Under the pieces are notes generated by a model, which was not told the DNA's origin, did not search any database, and saw nothing but the letters and a program-made list of their open reading frames with translations. DNA of 64,000 nt from the NCBI RefSeq assembly GCF_000270245.1, contig NC_015635.1:5518001-5582000 (forward strand), read 5' to 3'. The position numbers and the translations under genes were made by a program. Below, piece by piece: positions 25,783 to 34,558 of this stretch (the stretch's first letter is position 1; each line of letters starts with the position of its first letter). Source of the stretch: Microlunatus phosphovorus NM-1. GTDB lineage: Bacteria; Actinomycetota; Actinomycetes; Propionibacteriales; Propionibacteriaceae.

Positions 25783-26603
25783 TGAAAAACCCCCGCGGAG
25801 TCGTCGTCGGCCTGGCCGGCATCATCATCACGGCCGTCTTCTTCCTGGTGCCGTTCGCGTTCATCTTCCTCACCGCCTCCAAAGACAAGGCCGAGTCAGC
25901 GCTGCTGCAGTTCAGCTGGCCGAAGAACTTCGTCCTGCTGCAGAACATCCAACAGGCCTTCGCCGCCCGCGACTACCTGATGGTGATCGCGTTCATCAAC
26001 AGCGTCGTCCTCACTGTGGTCAGCGTCGCCGGCATGGTGATCTTCGCCGCGATGGTCGCGTTCATCTGGCAACGACGCGCCGGCCGCGTCGGAGTCGCCA
26101 TCAACGCACTCGTACTGACCGGACTGATCGTGCCCCCGGCGATCGTGCCGACCATCTACGTGCTGCAACAGATCGGCCTGTTCAAGACCATGCCCGGTCT
26201 GATCCTGATCGAGATCGCCTACGGCCTACCTTTCTGCATCTTGTTGTTCCGGGCCTTCCTCGCCGGTGTGCCCCGCGAGCTCGACGAGGCAGCCACCGTC
26301 GACGGAGCCAACTCGCTGCAGATCTTCTTCCAGATCATCTTCCCCGTGCTGCGGTCGGTGATGATCACCGTCATCATCTTGCAGTCCGTGTTCGTCTACA
26401 GCGACTTCCAGAACCCGCTCTACTTCCTGCCGAGTACCCCGACCATCCAAGTCACCGTGCTGAACTTCAGCAGCCAGTACCTCACCCAATACAACCTGCT
26501 GTTCGCCACCATCTTGCTGATCACGATCCCACCCCTGATCATGTTCATCTTCTTCAACCGCAAGATCGTCGAAGGCATGGCCGCCGGCGCCGTCAAGGGC
26601 TGA
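25782..26603 (+). CDS. Sugar ABC transporter permease, MalG/UgpE type
   Basis: 273 residues from the ATG overlapping the previous stop. Typical MalG-type layout with six membrane segments and the EAA loop RELDEAATVDGANSLQIFFQ then IIFPVLRSV. It pairs with the MalF-type permease. A strong stem-loop follows at 26615, so the transporter genes form one transcript and the rhamnosidase downstream is reached by readthrough or its own promoter. Confidence 0.92.
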   Translation: MKNPRGVVVGLAGIIITAVFFLVPFAFIFLTASKDKAESALLQFSWPKNFVLLQNIQQAFAARDYLMVIAFINSVVLTVVSVAGMVIFAAMVAFIWQRRAGRVGVAINALVLTGLIVPPAIVPTIYVLQQIGLFKTMPGLILIEIAYGLPFCILLFRAFLAGVPRELDEAATVDGANSLQIFFQIIFPVLRSVMITVIILQSVFVYSDFQNPLYFLPSTPTIQVTVLNFSSQYLTQYNLLFATILLITIPPLIMFIFFNRKIVEGMAAGAVKG

Positions 26604-26614
26604 CCCACTCGACG

Positions 26615-26654
26615 TCGACCGCCCCGGGAGGCTTCCCAACCCCGGGGCGGTCGA
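26615..26654 (+). terminator. Strong stem-loop between permease and rhamnosidase genes
   Basis: A perfect stem of about 14 bp (CGACCGCCCCGGG and CCCGGGGCGGTCG plus one pair) with a 12-base loop. It lacks a U-tract, as is common in high-GC actinobacteria. Its place inside the operon suggests attenuation or differential expression. Confidence 0.7.
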
Positions 26655-26699
26655 TCCTTGCCCACCACTTCCTGCAACCTTGTCCAGGAGGACGACACC

Positions 26700-29030
26700 A
26701 TGTCTCGCACCTGGTCAGCGACGATGATCGCCCCGAGGCAGGACCATCCGGCCCCGTTGCTGCGGACCGAGTTCAGCCTCGACGCCGGTCACGGCGAGGT
26801 CGCCGAGGCGCGCTGGCTGGTCAGTGCCTTCGGCGTCTTCGAGGCCTACCTCAACGCCCAGCCGGTCAGCGCTGACGTGCTCAGCCCCGGCTGGTCAGCT
26901 TATGAGTGGCGGCTGCGGTACCGCGACTACGACGTCACCGACCAGCTCCGCCGAGCCGACGGGCCGATCGTGCTCGGGGTGGCGCTCGGCAACGGCTGGT
27001 ACCGCGGAGCCCTCACCTGGTTCGGCATCTCCCACCTGTACGGCGATCGCCTTGCAGCGATCGCCGAGCTCGAGATCAGGTTCGCTGACGGCCACCGCCA
27101 ACGCATCCTGACCGACCAGACCTGGACCGCCGGTCCCTCCGCGACCCTCGACAACGACCTGTACCGCGGCCAGACGATCGACGCCCGACTGCACTCAACC
27201 GACTGGCTACACCCCGGGTTCACCAGCCCTGGATGGTCCGGGGCCGAGACCATCAGCTTCGACACCTCCCGCCTCACGCCCTATCTTGGGCCGCCCGTGG
27301 TCCGGCACGAACAGCTTCCGCCGGTGGCGATCTGGACCTCACCGGCCGGGAAGACGCTGGTCGACTTCGGCCAGAACCTGGTCGGCTGGCTGAAACTGCA
27401 GGTCCGCGGCCCCGCCGGCCAGACCGTCACCGTCCGGCACGCCGAAGTTCTCGAGGACGGCGAGCTCGGGGTCCGCCCCCTGCGGAGCGCCCAGGCCTCC
27501 GACCGGTTCATCTGTTCTGGCGCCGAGGACGTGTTCGAGCCCACCTTCACCTTCCACGGCTTCCGTTACGCCGAGATCAGCGGCTGGCCCGGAACACCGA
27601 CCGCCGACGACCTGGTCGCCGTCGTCGTCTCCTCCGCCCTCGCCCGGATCGGCGAGTTCGCCTGCTCGGAGCCGATGCTCACCCAGCTGCACCGCAACGT
27701 CGTGTGGGGAGTGCGCGGGAACTTCCTGGACGTGCCGACCGACTGCCCGCAACGCGACGAGCGACTCGGATGGACCGGCGACATCGCGGTGTTCGCGCCG
27801 ACGGCCGCGTTCTTGTTCGACGTCGAAACCTTCCTCCACGACTGGCTGCTCGACTTGTCCACCGAGCAGCAGCACGCCAGCGGGACCGTGCCGTTCGTGG
27901 TGCCGGACGCGTTGAAGTACACCGCGGAACAACCAGGGTTTCCTCGCGGAACCACGGCCATCTGGGGCGACGCCGCCGTCTGGGTGCCGTGGGCGCTGTG
28001 GCAGGCGTACGGCAATCGGCAGCTGCTCACCGACACCTACCCGGCCATGGTCGCCCACCTGCACCGGATCGAGCAGCTGCTGTCACCCACCGGCCTGTGG
28101 GACACCGGATTCCAGTTCGGTGACTGGCTGGACCCTGACGCCCCACCCCACCGTCCCGCCGACGCGAAAGCCGACCCGGGGGTGGTGGCCACCGCCTGCC
28201 TGTACCGCAGCAGCATCATCGCCGCCCAGACCGCGAGCATCCTCGGGCATCACCGCGACGCCGGCCACTTCGCCCGCCTCGCTGAACGCACCCGCGCCGC
28301 CTTCCAGCAGCACTACGTCGACGACGACGGCCTCATCGTCAGCGACTGCGCCACCGTCTACGCCCTCGCCGTCGCGTTCGGACTGCTGAACGAGCAGCAG
28401 CGGGCTCGGGCCGGTGACCGGCTCGCCGACCTGGTCCAGTCCAGCGGCTATACGATCACCACCGGCTTCGCCGGCACCCCCTACATCTGCGACGCACTCA
28501 CCGCCACCGGACACCTCGCCATCGCCTATCGGCTCCTGCTGCAGACCAGCTGCCCGTCCTGGCTGTACCCGGTGACCATGGGAGCCACCACCATCTGGGA
28601 ACGCTGGGACTCGATGCTGCCCGACGGCACCATCAACCCCGGCGACATGACCAGCTTCAACCACTACGCCCTGGGCGCCGTCGCCGACTGGATGCACCGC
28701 ATTATCGCCGGCATCACACCGGCTGAGCCCGGCTACTCACGCGTCCGGATCGCCCCCCAGCCCGGAGGCGACCTCACATGGGCCCGGGCCAGCCTCCACA
28801 GCCCGCAGGGGCCCGTCGCCGTCGCCTGGGCCATCCACCGACACAACAATCTCACCGTGACCGTCGACCTGCCGCCCGACCTGCCGGCCGACATCTGCCT
28901 CCCAGGCGAGCAGGCCGTGTCCGTCATCGGCGGCCATCACACCTTCAGCGCCCGCCTGCTCGACACGGCCCCAGAACGGTCGATCACAGGCCCATCAACC
29001 TCCACCTTCCAGAGAGGCCGCGCCTCATGA
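26700..29030 (+). CDS. Alpha-L-rhamnosidase (GH78)
   Basis: 776 residues from ATG 26700, with CAGGAGG about 10 bases upstream. Domain order fits GH78: N-terminal beta-sandwich (FEAYLNAQPVSADVLSPGWS), concanavalin-like domain (VDFGQNLVGWLKLQVRGPAG, FTFHGFRYAEISGW), then the six-hairpin barrel with conserved DVPTDCPQRDERLGWTGD, FQFGDWLDP, TTIWERWDSM and GDMTSFNHYALGAV, which carry the acidic catalytic region. No signal peptide, so it acts in the cytoplasm on imported rhamnosides, matching the ABC transporter upstream. The stop overlaps the start of a decayed GH3 gene (ATGA). Confidence 0.93.
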   Translation: MSRTWSATMIAPRQDHPAPLLRTEFSLDAGHGEVAEARWLVSAFGVFEAYLNAQPVSADVLSPGWSAYEWRLRYRDYDVTDQLRRADGPIVLGVALGNGWYRGALTWFGISHLYGDRLAAIAELEIRFADGHRQRILTDQTWTAGPSATLDNDLYRGQTIDARLHSTDWLHPGFTSPGWSGAETISFDTSRLTPYLGPPVVRHEQLPPVAIWTSPAGKTLVDFGQNLVGWLKLQVRGPAGQTVTVRHAEVLEDGELGVRPLRSAQASDRFICSGAEDVFEPTFTFHGFRYAEISGWPGTPTADDLVAVVVSSALARIGEFACSEPMLTQLHRNVVWGVRGNFLDVPTDCPQRDERLGWTGDIAVFAPTAAFLFDVETFLHDWLLDLSTEQQHASGTVPFVVPDALKYTAEQPGFPRGTTAIWGDAAVWVPWALWQAYGNRQLLTDTYPAMVAHLHRIEQLLSPTGLWDTGFQFGDWLDPDAPPHRPADAKADPGVVATACLYRSSIIAAQTASILGHHRDAGHFARLAERTRAAFQQHYVDDDGLIVSDCATVYALAVAFGLLNEQQRARAGDRLADLVQSSGYTITTGFAGTPYICDALTATGHLAIAYRLLLQTSCPSWLYPVTMGATTIWERWDSMLPDGTINPGDMTSFNHYALGAVADWMHRIIAGITPAEPGYSRVRIAPQPGGDLTWARASLHSPQGPVAVAWAIHRHNNLTVTVDLPPDLPADICLPGEQAVSVIGGHHTFSARLLDTAPERSITGPSTSTFQRGRAS

Positions 29031-29507
29031 GTCAGACACGGTGTCAGGATCCCTCCGCCGGGGTGGAGGACCACATCGCTGACCCTGCTGGCGCAGATGA
29101 CGCTGTCGGAGAAAATCGCAGATGCTGCAGCTCGATGCCCGGTAGCCGCTCGAGACATCGCTAGCCACCGGCTCGCCGGGTCGATCCTGCACGCCTCACC
29201 GCAGCGGATGCTGAAAGCCCTCGACTCAACCATCGGATCCCGCCCAGCGGTCGAAACCGTTCTGGCCTACATCAGCGACCTGGTCACCAGCGTCACCTGG
29301 GCCGAGCAAGAGCTCAAGGGCCTCCAGCAGGTCGGCATCGACCCCGGCGAAAACCATCGCCGTCACCATCGCGATCCCCACCCCCGCATGCAGCATCGTC
29401 TCCGCCGACGGAGCCGGGTTGTCGAATCCGGCGAGTTTGAACTGCGAGTCGGACCGAACTCACGAGCAGCCAAACAACACCAGGCGTTTCCAGATCGTCC
29501 AGGATGA
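29027..29507 (+). pseudogene. Decayed GH3 beta-glycosidase: ends only
   Basis: From ATG 29027 (ribosome site AGAGAGG) the frame reads MSQTRCQDPSAGVEDHIAD and then shifts by one base in a CCC run, continuing in the next frame as LLAQMTLSEKIADAA, the standard N-terminus of GH3 beta-glucosidases. Further on come pieces of the GH3 C-terminal FnIII-like domain (YISDLVTSVTWAEQELKGLQ, VVESGEFELRVGPNSR), again across frames. The roughly 600-residue catalytic middle is deleted. It was once the last gene of the rhamnoside operon, coupled by ATGA. Confidence 0.8.
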
Positions 29508-29641
29508 GGGAACTAACCCTCGAGGGGTGGTGTGGGCTCAAACGGGCAGCGGTACCTTGACTCAGCAATCCCGGCAAACGCTCAATCGGCTGCGAGCACG
29601 GGGGCCGCGTCGATTGGATGGGTCGGGCTCATCGCTGACCG

Positions 29642-30020
29642 TCAACTCCGAACGTCTCTGACGCCGTCTTGAAGTTTGGTGAGCGCGGCATCCTCAACGC
29701 CGTAGCGGCGCTCGATGGCTTGCCACTCGTCGAGCCGGGCCAGCTCTTGCTTCTCCACCCACGAGAAACCTGCATCGGCAAGGGAAGCCGCCGAACCGGT
29801 CGCATAGACGGTCTGCAGGACTTGACGCGCGGCAGCAAGGGTAGCCCGGAGCACGAAGTTCGGGAAGATCATGAGTCGATAAGGCCCTAGCGTAGCCAGT
29901 TCGTCTGCAGAGAGATATGGGCTCGTTCCCGAACCACCCATTCCATAGAGCAGCGGTGAATCAAAGGCCGCGCCGATTGTCAAGGGACATCGGGACTTGA
30001 CCACTGGCGGTCGTGAGACC
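29642..30020 (-). pseudogene. PEP mutase/isocitrate lyase-family gene, 3' fragment
   Basis: Leftward fragment of about 125 codons with the C-terminal part of the family: VVKSRCPLTIGAAFDSPLLY, LSADELATLGPYRLMIFPNF, then a helical tail (WVEKQELARLDEWQAIERRY). The 5' part lies on the other side of the IS21 element at 32736-32930. The intact ancestor would have been a carboxy-PEP mutase, methylisocitrate lyase or related C-C lyase. Inactive as it stands. Confidence 0.75.
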
Positions 30021-30101
30021 TGATCGGTGGCGGTCACGAGAAGTGCGCGGTGGTGGCCATGCGGATCTGCCCGGGGGCCTGGCCACCGTCCGGCTGGTGG
30101 G

Positions 30102-30911
30102 TCAGGTGTTCAACGGGCTCACCCCTTGTCCGGCGAGTGCTTGGGTGAGGCGGACGGAGTCGCCGGTGGTCTGGCAGACGTGGGCGTGGTGGAGCAGCCG
30201 GTCGACGGTGGCGGTGGCCAGGGTCTTGGGCATCAGCTCGTCGAACGCTGCTGGGTGCAGGTTCGAGGAGATCGCGATGGAGCGTTTCTCGTAGCCGGCG
30301 TCGACCAGCCGATACAGGCCCTCGGCGGCGTCGACGGCAACGGGGAGTAGCCCGATGTCGTCGACGACGACCAGATCGGCCCGCAGCACCCTGGCGATGG
30401 CTTTGGTGACGGTGTCGTCGGCGCGGTGGCGACGCAGCAGCACTCCGAGGTCTTCCAGGGTGAACCACGCGACTCGCAGTCCTTGTTCGACGGCTTGTTG
30501 GCCGAGTGCTTCGAGCAGGAACGTCTTCCCCGTTCCGGACGGGCCACAGATCACCAGGTTCTCGCGGCGACCGACCCATTCCAGGGTGCGGAGGGCCTGC
30601 TGGGTCGGTGCCGGAATCGAGGACAGGGAAGGATCCCAGGCGCCGAAGGTCTTGCCGGTGGGGAACCCGGCCGTGGACCGGCGGGTGGCCAGTGCTGAGC
30701 GTTCCCGGCCGGCGACTTCCTCAGATAGCAGGACCCGCAGCACCTCGACCGGCTCCCACCGCTGCGAGCGGGCTGTGGCGATCACCTCAGGCGCGACCCG
30801 GCGGATGTGGGGCAGCCTCATCCGCCGCAACAGCTGCTCGACTTCGGCCGGCAGCGGCGGCGGGGTCGGCACCCCTGACTTCGGGACCGACACACTCGGC
30901 GCGGTGGTCAC
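30102..30911 (-). CDS. istB: IS21 helper ATPase IstB
   Basis: 269 residues. AAA+ fold with Walker A CGPSGTGKTFLLEALGQ, Walker B ADLVVVDDIGLLPV, sensor region IAISSNLHPAAFDELM and the arginine-rich end DRLLHHAHV. The N-terminal helical part (LLRRMRLPHIRRVAPEVIAT) is typical of IstB. It stimulates the IstA transposase and helps target selection. It overlaps istA by four bases (ATGA). Complete, so the element may be functional. Confidence 0.93.
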   Translation of the reverse strand: MTTAPSVSVPKSGVPTPPPLPAEVEQLLRRMRLPHIRRVAPEVIATARSQRWEPVEVLRVLLSEEVAGRERSALATRRSTAGFPTGKTFGAWDPSLSSIPAPTQQALRTLEWVGRRENLVICGPSGTGKTFLLEALGQQAVEQGLRVAWFTLEDLGVLLRRHRADDTVTKAIARVLRADLVVVDDIGLLPVAVDAAEGLYRLVDAGYEKRSIAISSNLHPAAFDELMPKTLATATVDRLLHHAHVCQTTGDSVRLTQALAGQGVSPLNT

Positions 30912-32533
30912 CGGCCGATCTCCCGGCTGCTCGTGACGGAGCTGCTCGTGACGGAGCTGCTCGTGACGGGGATGGTGGGTTGGCCGAGTCGTGCCCAGCT
31001 GGTCGTGCCTTGGGCCAGTGAGTGCGTCTCGCCGGCATGACGAGCTGTCGGGGGCTGCCCGGGCCGGGGGTGGCGGGCGTGGTGGTCGAGGACGGAGGCC
31101 AGATCAGCCTCGGCGAACCGGCCATGCACGGCGGCATGCCCAAGTGCCCAGTCCACGTCGCGGGGATCGAACAACCGCGACAGGTCGACCGCCTGGGCCA
31201 TCTTGACCCGCATCTTGCCCGTTCCGGCAGCTGCTGCTTCCCGCAACCACAGCACCGCCCCGTCGCCGAGCTCCAAGAACGCTGCCTCCGCAGCATTCTT
31301 GGCCTTCGGCACCCGGTCCAGCGGGCCAGCTGGTGCGGGCGGGAAGTGCGTGTCGTCGACCCGCGGGCTGCCCGGGGTGGTGCGGTCGTGGCGGGCGATC
31401 TCGACCGGCCCCCGGGCAGGATCGAGGTAGGTGATGACGACCTGCTCACCGATCCCGCCGACACCGTAGCCGCGAACCCACACCGTCTTGCCCAGCATGC
31501 TGATCCCACGGAAAGCCTCCCCATCGGGGCCGGGCAGCCGGTGCGGCACCGAGTACTGACCACCCTCGAAGGTGATCATCGGGGTGTTCGGCGGCACCGT
31601 TCGGGTCGTGCCGAACGCCACCGTGTAAGGGATAGCCGCGACCGGGTGCAGCCGGGTACGCTCCTCGGCCAACATCTGCACCGGTGGCCGGCGGGTGATC
31701 CGGTGCGGGCGGGTGTTGACCTCGACCTGGAACGCCTCGCACGCCTTCTGCAGGTCAGCGAACGTCTGGTACTCGGCGAGCAGGTTCGCGTCGGTGGGCA
31801 CCAGATCGGCCTTGCTGACCCGCACGCTGGCTTCGCTGCCGCCTTTCGACGCCGGATCCGCCGGCAGGCAGGTGTGCACGGTGACCGCGTAATGTCCCGC
31901 CCAGGCGACCAGCTGCGGGTTACGGACCGCGATCCCGGCGATGTGCTCGCTGGTGACGGTCTTCTCGTTGTCGGTCAACACATAAGTCGGCACCCCGCCC
32001 AGCAGCCGGAACGTCTGGTCCAACGCTGCGAACACGCTCGGCAGGGTCTTGTCGCGCAACGCGAGCACGACCCGGAACCGGGACCAGGCCAGCCACGCGC
32101 AGAACAACACCGTGGCCGCCCCAGCCACCAACGGGCCCTGCCCGTAGTCGTACTGCAGCCACATCCCCGGCTCGGGAACCCAAGGCCGATGGACCCGCAC
32201 CCGGCCGTCGCGATACGCCGCCCTCACCTGCGCGACCGCGCGGCGAGTGGTGCGTTCCGAGCCGGTATAGCCCATCGCGACGAGCTTGTCGTGAGCCACA
32301 TCGGCACGGACCTTGCCGTGGGAACGCTCGACCAGCTCCTCTACCTTCGGCAGGAACTCATCGATCAGCTGCGGCCGGACCGCAGCATCCTCCACCACAC
32401 CACCAGCGGCGCGCTGATCGACATAACGCTTGACCGTGTTCGGCGAACACCCCGCCAACTCCGCAGCATCACGCAACGACCTAGTCAGGTCGTAGGCATC
32501 CAGAATTTTCATGATCTCCTCGGCAGACTTCAA
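30908..32533 (-). CDS. istA: IS21 transposase IstA
   Basis: 541 residues. N-terminal helix-turn-helix (SLRDAAELAGCSPNTVKRYV), then an integrase-core DDE domain: WLQYDYGQGPLV (first Asp), TYVLTDNEKTVT (second Asp), and a Glu in SKGGSEASVRVSKAD, followed by the RPHRITRRPP segment typical of IstA. The last 20 residues are a three-copy V-T-S-S-S repeat encoded by a 15-bp tandem repeat at 30926-30970. Intact. Confidence 0.93.
   Translation of the reverse strand: MKSAEEIMKILDAYDLTRSLRDAAELAGCSPNTVKRYVDQRAAGGVVEDAAVRPQLIDEFLPKVEELVERSHGKVRADVAHDKLVAMGYTGSERTTRRAVAQVRAAYRDGRVRVHRPWVPEPGMWLQYDYGQGPLVAGAATVLFCAWLAWSRFRVVLALRDKTLPSVFAALDQTFRLLGGVPTYVLTDNEKTVTSEHIAGIAVRNPQLVAWAGHYAVTVHTCLPADPASKGGSEASVRVSKADLVPTDANLLAEYQTFADLQKACEAFQVEVNTRPHRITRRPPVQMLAEERTRLHPVAAIPYTVAFGTTRTVPPNTPMITFEGGQYSVPHRLPGPDGEAFRGISMLGKTVWVRGYGVGGIGEQVVITYLDPARGPVEIARHDRTTPGSPRVDDTHFPPAPAGPLDRVPKAKNAAEAAFLELGDGAVLWLREAAAAGTGKMRVKMAQAVDLSRLFDPRDVDWALGHAAVHGRFAEADLASVLDHHARHPRPGQPPTARHAGETHSLAQGTTSWARLGQPTIPVTSSSVTSSSVTSSREIGR
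30926..30970. repeat. 15-bp tandem repeat, three copies, in istA 3' end
   Basis: Three copies of GCTGCTCGTGACGGA, the third with one change, keep the frame and encode the repeated V-T-S-S-S tail of IstA. The period is a multiple of three, so copy number can change without a frameshift. Confidence 0.85.
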
Positions 32534-32735
32534 CTCATCCCTTCCTCGGGCAGCGATCCGGGCGCTTCAGCACCGCTCATCGCACCCGAGGAAGGGGCCT
32601 CAACCGTGGAACTCGGCGAGGCAGACGACGTCGTGTCGGGCAGATCCCGTGACCGTCAGCGTTCAGTTCTCATGGCCGCCAACGATCAACTCCATGGCCG
32701 TCTCCGTTCAGTTTCTCGCGACCGCTGACAGCCGA

Positions 32736-32930
32736 TCGCCTGCAGGTCCTCCACAGACCAGGGTGCTTCGATGAATACCACGTCCGCCCCGCCCCGAGAT
32801 ACGCATGACCACGTTCGATCGTGCGTTCAAGTCCTTCCACGAGGTACGCGTCGGTGCGAGCAATGATCACAAGGTCTGCGTCGCGTCTCGCCTCGCAGGC
32901 GGCTCGGACCCGTTGCACTGCATCATCGAT
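32736..32930 (-). pseudogene. PEP mutase/isocitrate lyase-family gene, internal fragment
   Basis: Reads AIDDAVQRVRAACEARRDAD, LVIIARTDAYLVEGLERTIE, RGHAYLGAG, then after a 1-nt loss in a G run (near 32787-32795) ADVVFIEAPWSVEDLQAI, a clear core of the family with the R-T-D-A motif. It ends at the IS21 element and, upstream, at a junction near 32931 where an oppositely oriented CoA-transferase begins. The original N-terminus is absent. Confidence 0.75.
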
Positions 32931-33869
32931 AGCAGCGACGTGGTGGTCGAGAACTTTTCAGCACGGGTCATGCGGAGCCTAGGACTCGACTACGCCAGCC
33001 TGTCCAGTAACCACCCTGGACTCATCATGTTGTCCATGTCTGGACTCGGCCGCTCAGGTCCCGGATCCGACTTCGTCGCATACGGATCGCTACTGCAGGC
33101 CTACGGCGGATGGTTGTCCGAGTTGGGCATGGTGCTACCCAATGACTCGATTGTCGGTGAGCGACCGCGAGGAATCCGACCTGCCTGGACCGACCAGTCA
33201 GCCGGTGCAGCCGGAGCCCTGGGGATTCTCGCGAGCTTGAATCATCGAGGCCGCCACGGCAGTGGGGTCTACCTCGACCTGTCGATGCTGGAGTCCTTGA
33301 TGCTCAGCCAAGCCGTCGGTCTCGCTGATCTTGCCGACTCAAGCGTCGACTTCGGCAGCCGACTCAACACCTCGTCGCGCGTAGCACCCCACGGCTGCTA
33401 CCAGTGCACGGGTGATGACGAGTGGGTCGCCATCGCCGCCTACGACGAGGTTCAGTGGCAGGCTCTGGCACACGTCATTGGGCGCGACGACCTGTCGAAG
33501 GAATTGACCGATCACACGGCGCGGCAGCGCTCCCTCGCGCTCGTCGATGAGGCGATCACTGCCTGGACAAAGCCCCAGTCCGCCGACCAAATCGTCGATC
33601 GGCTGATTCGTATCGGGGTGCCGTGCGCGCGCAGCCACTCGCTCTGGTCGCTACTCGAGGAACCCGGGTTCGCGAGTCGTGGCCTGTTCGCCGAGGCCGC
33701 TCCCGGATTCCACGTGATCGGACTCCCATGGCGGGATGCCCAGCTCGCTCGCGGACAAATGGCCATGGCTCCCGAGGTCGGCGAGCACACCGTCGAGGTC
33801 CTCGGCGAGGTGCTCAACCTTGACACCGAAGAGGTGGCGCGACTGGCAAAGCTTGGAGTACTGGAGTGA
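32931..33869 (+). pseudogene. CaiB/BaiF-type CoA-transferase, 5' truncated
   Basis: Clear family III CoA-transferase sequence from SSDVVVENFSARVMRSLGLD through GLIMLSMSGLGRSGP, the insert GVYLDLSMLESLMLSQAVG, the small domain (RVAPHGCYQCTGDDEWVAIA) and the C-terminus. The first 80-100 residues with the CoA-binding start and catalytic Asp region are missing. Upstream DNA is instead the opposite-strand PEP mutase fragment, and the open frame extending to 32805 is antisense to it. It was presumably part of a CoA-thioester pathway with the MBL and citryl-CoA-lyase-like genes downstream. Unlikely to be active. Confidence 0.75.
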
Positions 33870-33906
33870 ATGGACCGCCGCAACTGGCAGCGAAAGAGGA
33901 ACAAAC

Positions 33907-34536
33907 ATGAAGATCACGAAATTTGGGCACTCCTGTCTCCTGGTCGAGGAGGCTTCGGCCCGAGTCCTTTTCGACCCTGGTAAGTGGTCCTCGGGATTTG
34001 AGGCACTCGTTGGCCTAACCGCAGTGTGTATCACTCATCAACACGCTGACCACCTAGACGCCGAGAAGGTGTCGAAGCTCCTCGATGCAAACCCAAGCGC
34101 CCAGGTCTACGCCGACGAAGGTGCTGCCCAGGACCTCGGCGCAGCCGGAATTGCGGCGACCGTCGTGGCAGCCGGCACGAGGTTCGATGCCGGCGTGCCG
34201 GTCGAAGTCCTGGGCACCGGTCACGCACCGATCCACCCTGACATCCGGCCGATCGGCAATGTCGGGTATCTCCTAGCCGATTCCTTCTTCCATCCAGGCG
34301 ACGCGATCGAGGTGCTCGACGAGCGCATCGAGGTCCTTGCGATCCCTGCCGTCGCACCCTGGATGCGTGCCTCCGAGACAGTCGATTACCTGCGAGCCGT
34401 CGCGCCCCGCACCGCGATTCCCATCCACGAGGCCGTCGCCAGCATGCCAGAGATGTACCACCGCTACCTGCGCGACCTCGGGCCTGACGGCACCAACCTC
34501 GTGGTGCCCAACGGCCGAACTCCAGTGGATGTCTAG
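33907..34536 (+). CDS. MBL-fold metallo-hydrolase, UlaG-like
   Basis: 209 residues from the ATG at 33907, preceded by AAAGAGGAAC. Begins MKITKFGHSCLLVEEASARV, with the metal motif THQHADHLD (HxHxDH) near residue 43, further ligands in GTGHAPIH and FFHPGDAIEV, and a late His in IPIHEAV. Such small MBL proteins hydrolyse diverse esters or phosphodiesters, so the substrate is unknown. It follows a broken CoA-transferase by 37 bases and precedes a citrate-synthase-like gene. Metabolic partnership with them is inferred only from order. Confidence 0.88.
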   Translation: MKITKFGHSCLLVEEASARVLFDPGKWSSGFEALVGLTAVCITHQHADHLDAEKVSKLLDANPSAQVYADEGAAQDLGAAGIAATVVAAGTRFDAGVPVEVLGTGHAPIHPDIRPIGNVGYLLADSFFHPGDAIEVLDERIEVLAIPAVAPWMRASETVDYLRAVAPRTAIPIHEAVASMPEMYHRYLRDLGPDGTNLVVPNGRTPVDV

Positions 34537-34558
34537 AACGTAAGGATCGAAGGCACAC

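Larger units (their letters stand above)
30021..32730 (-). mobile_element. IS21-family element (istA-istB)
   Basis: Two coupled genes istA and istB with imperfect inverted ends: GGCGGTCACGAGAA near 30029 on the left, and GCGGTCGCGAGAA read on the opposite strand near 32713-32725 on the right. Outer limits are approximate because the target duplication is ambiguous (GATCG occurs on both sides). It splits a PEP mutase-family gene. Confidence 0.85.

Noticed and set aside
30021-30037. Exact IS21 boundary and target duplication
   Set aside because: GATCG appears at both flanks, but using it as the duplication does not align the inverted ends cleanly, so I give only approximate limits.
31022-32728. 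568-codon rightward open frame across the IS21 element
   Set aside because: Antisense to istA with no motif; istA has full DDE and HTH support.
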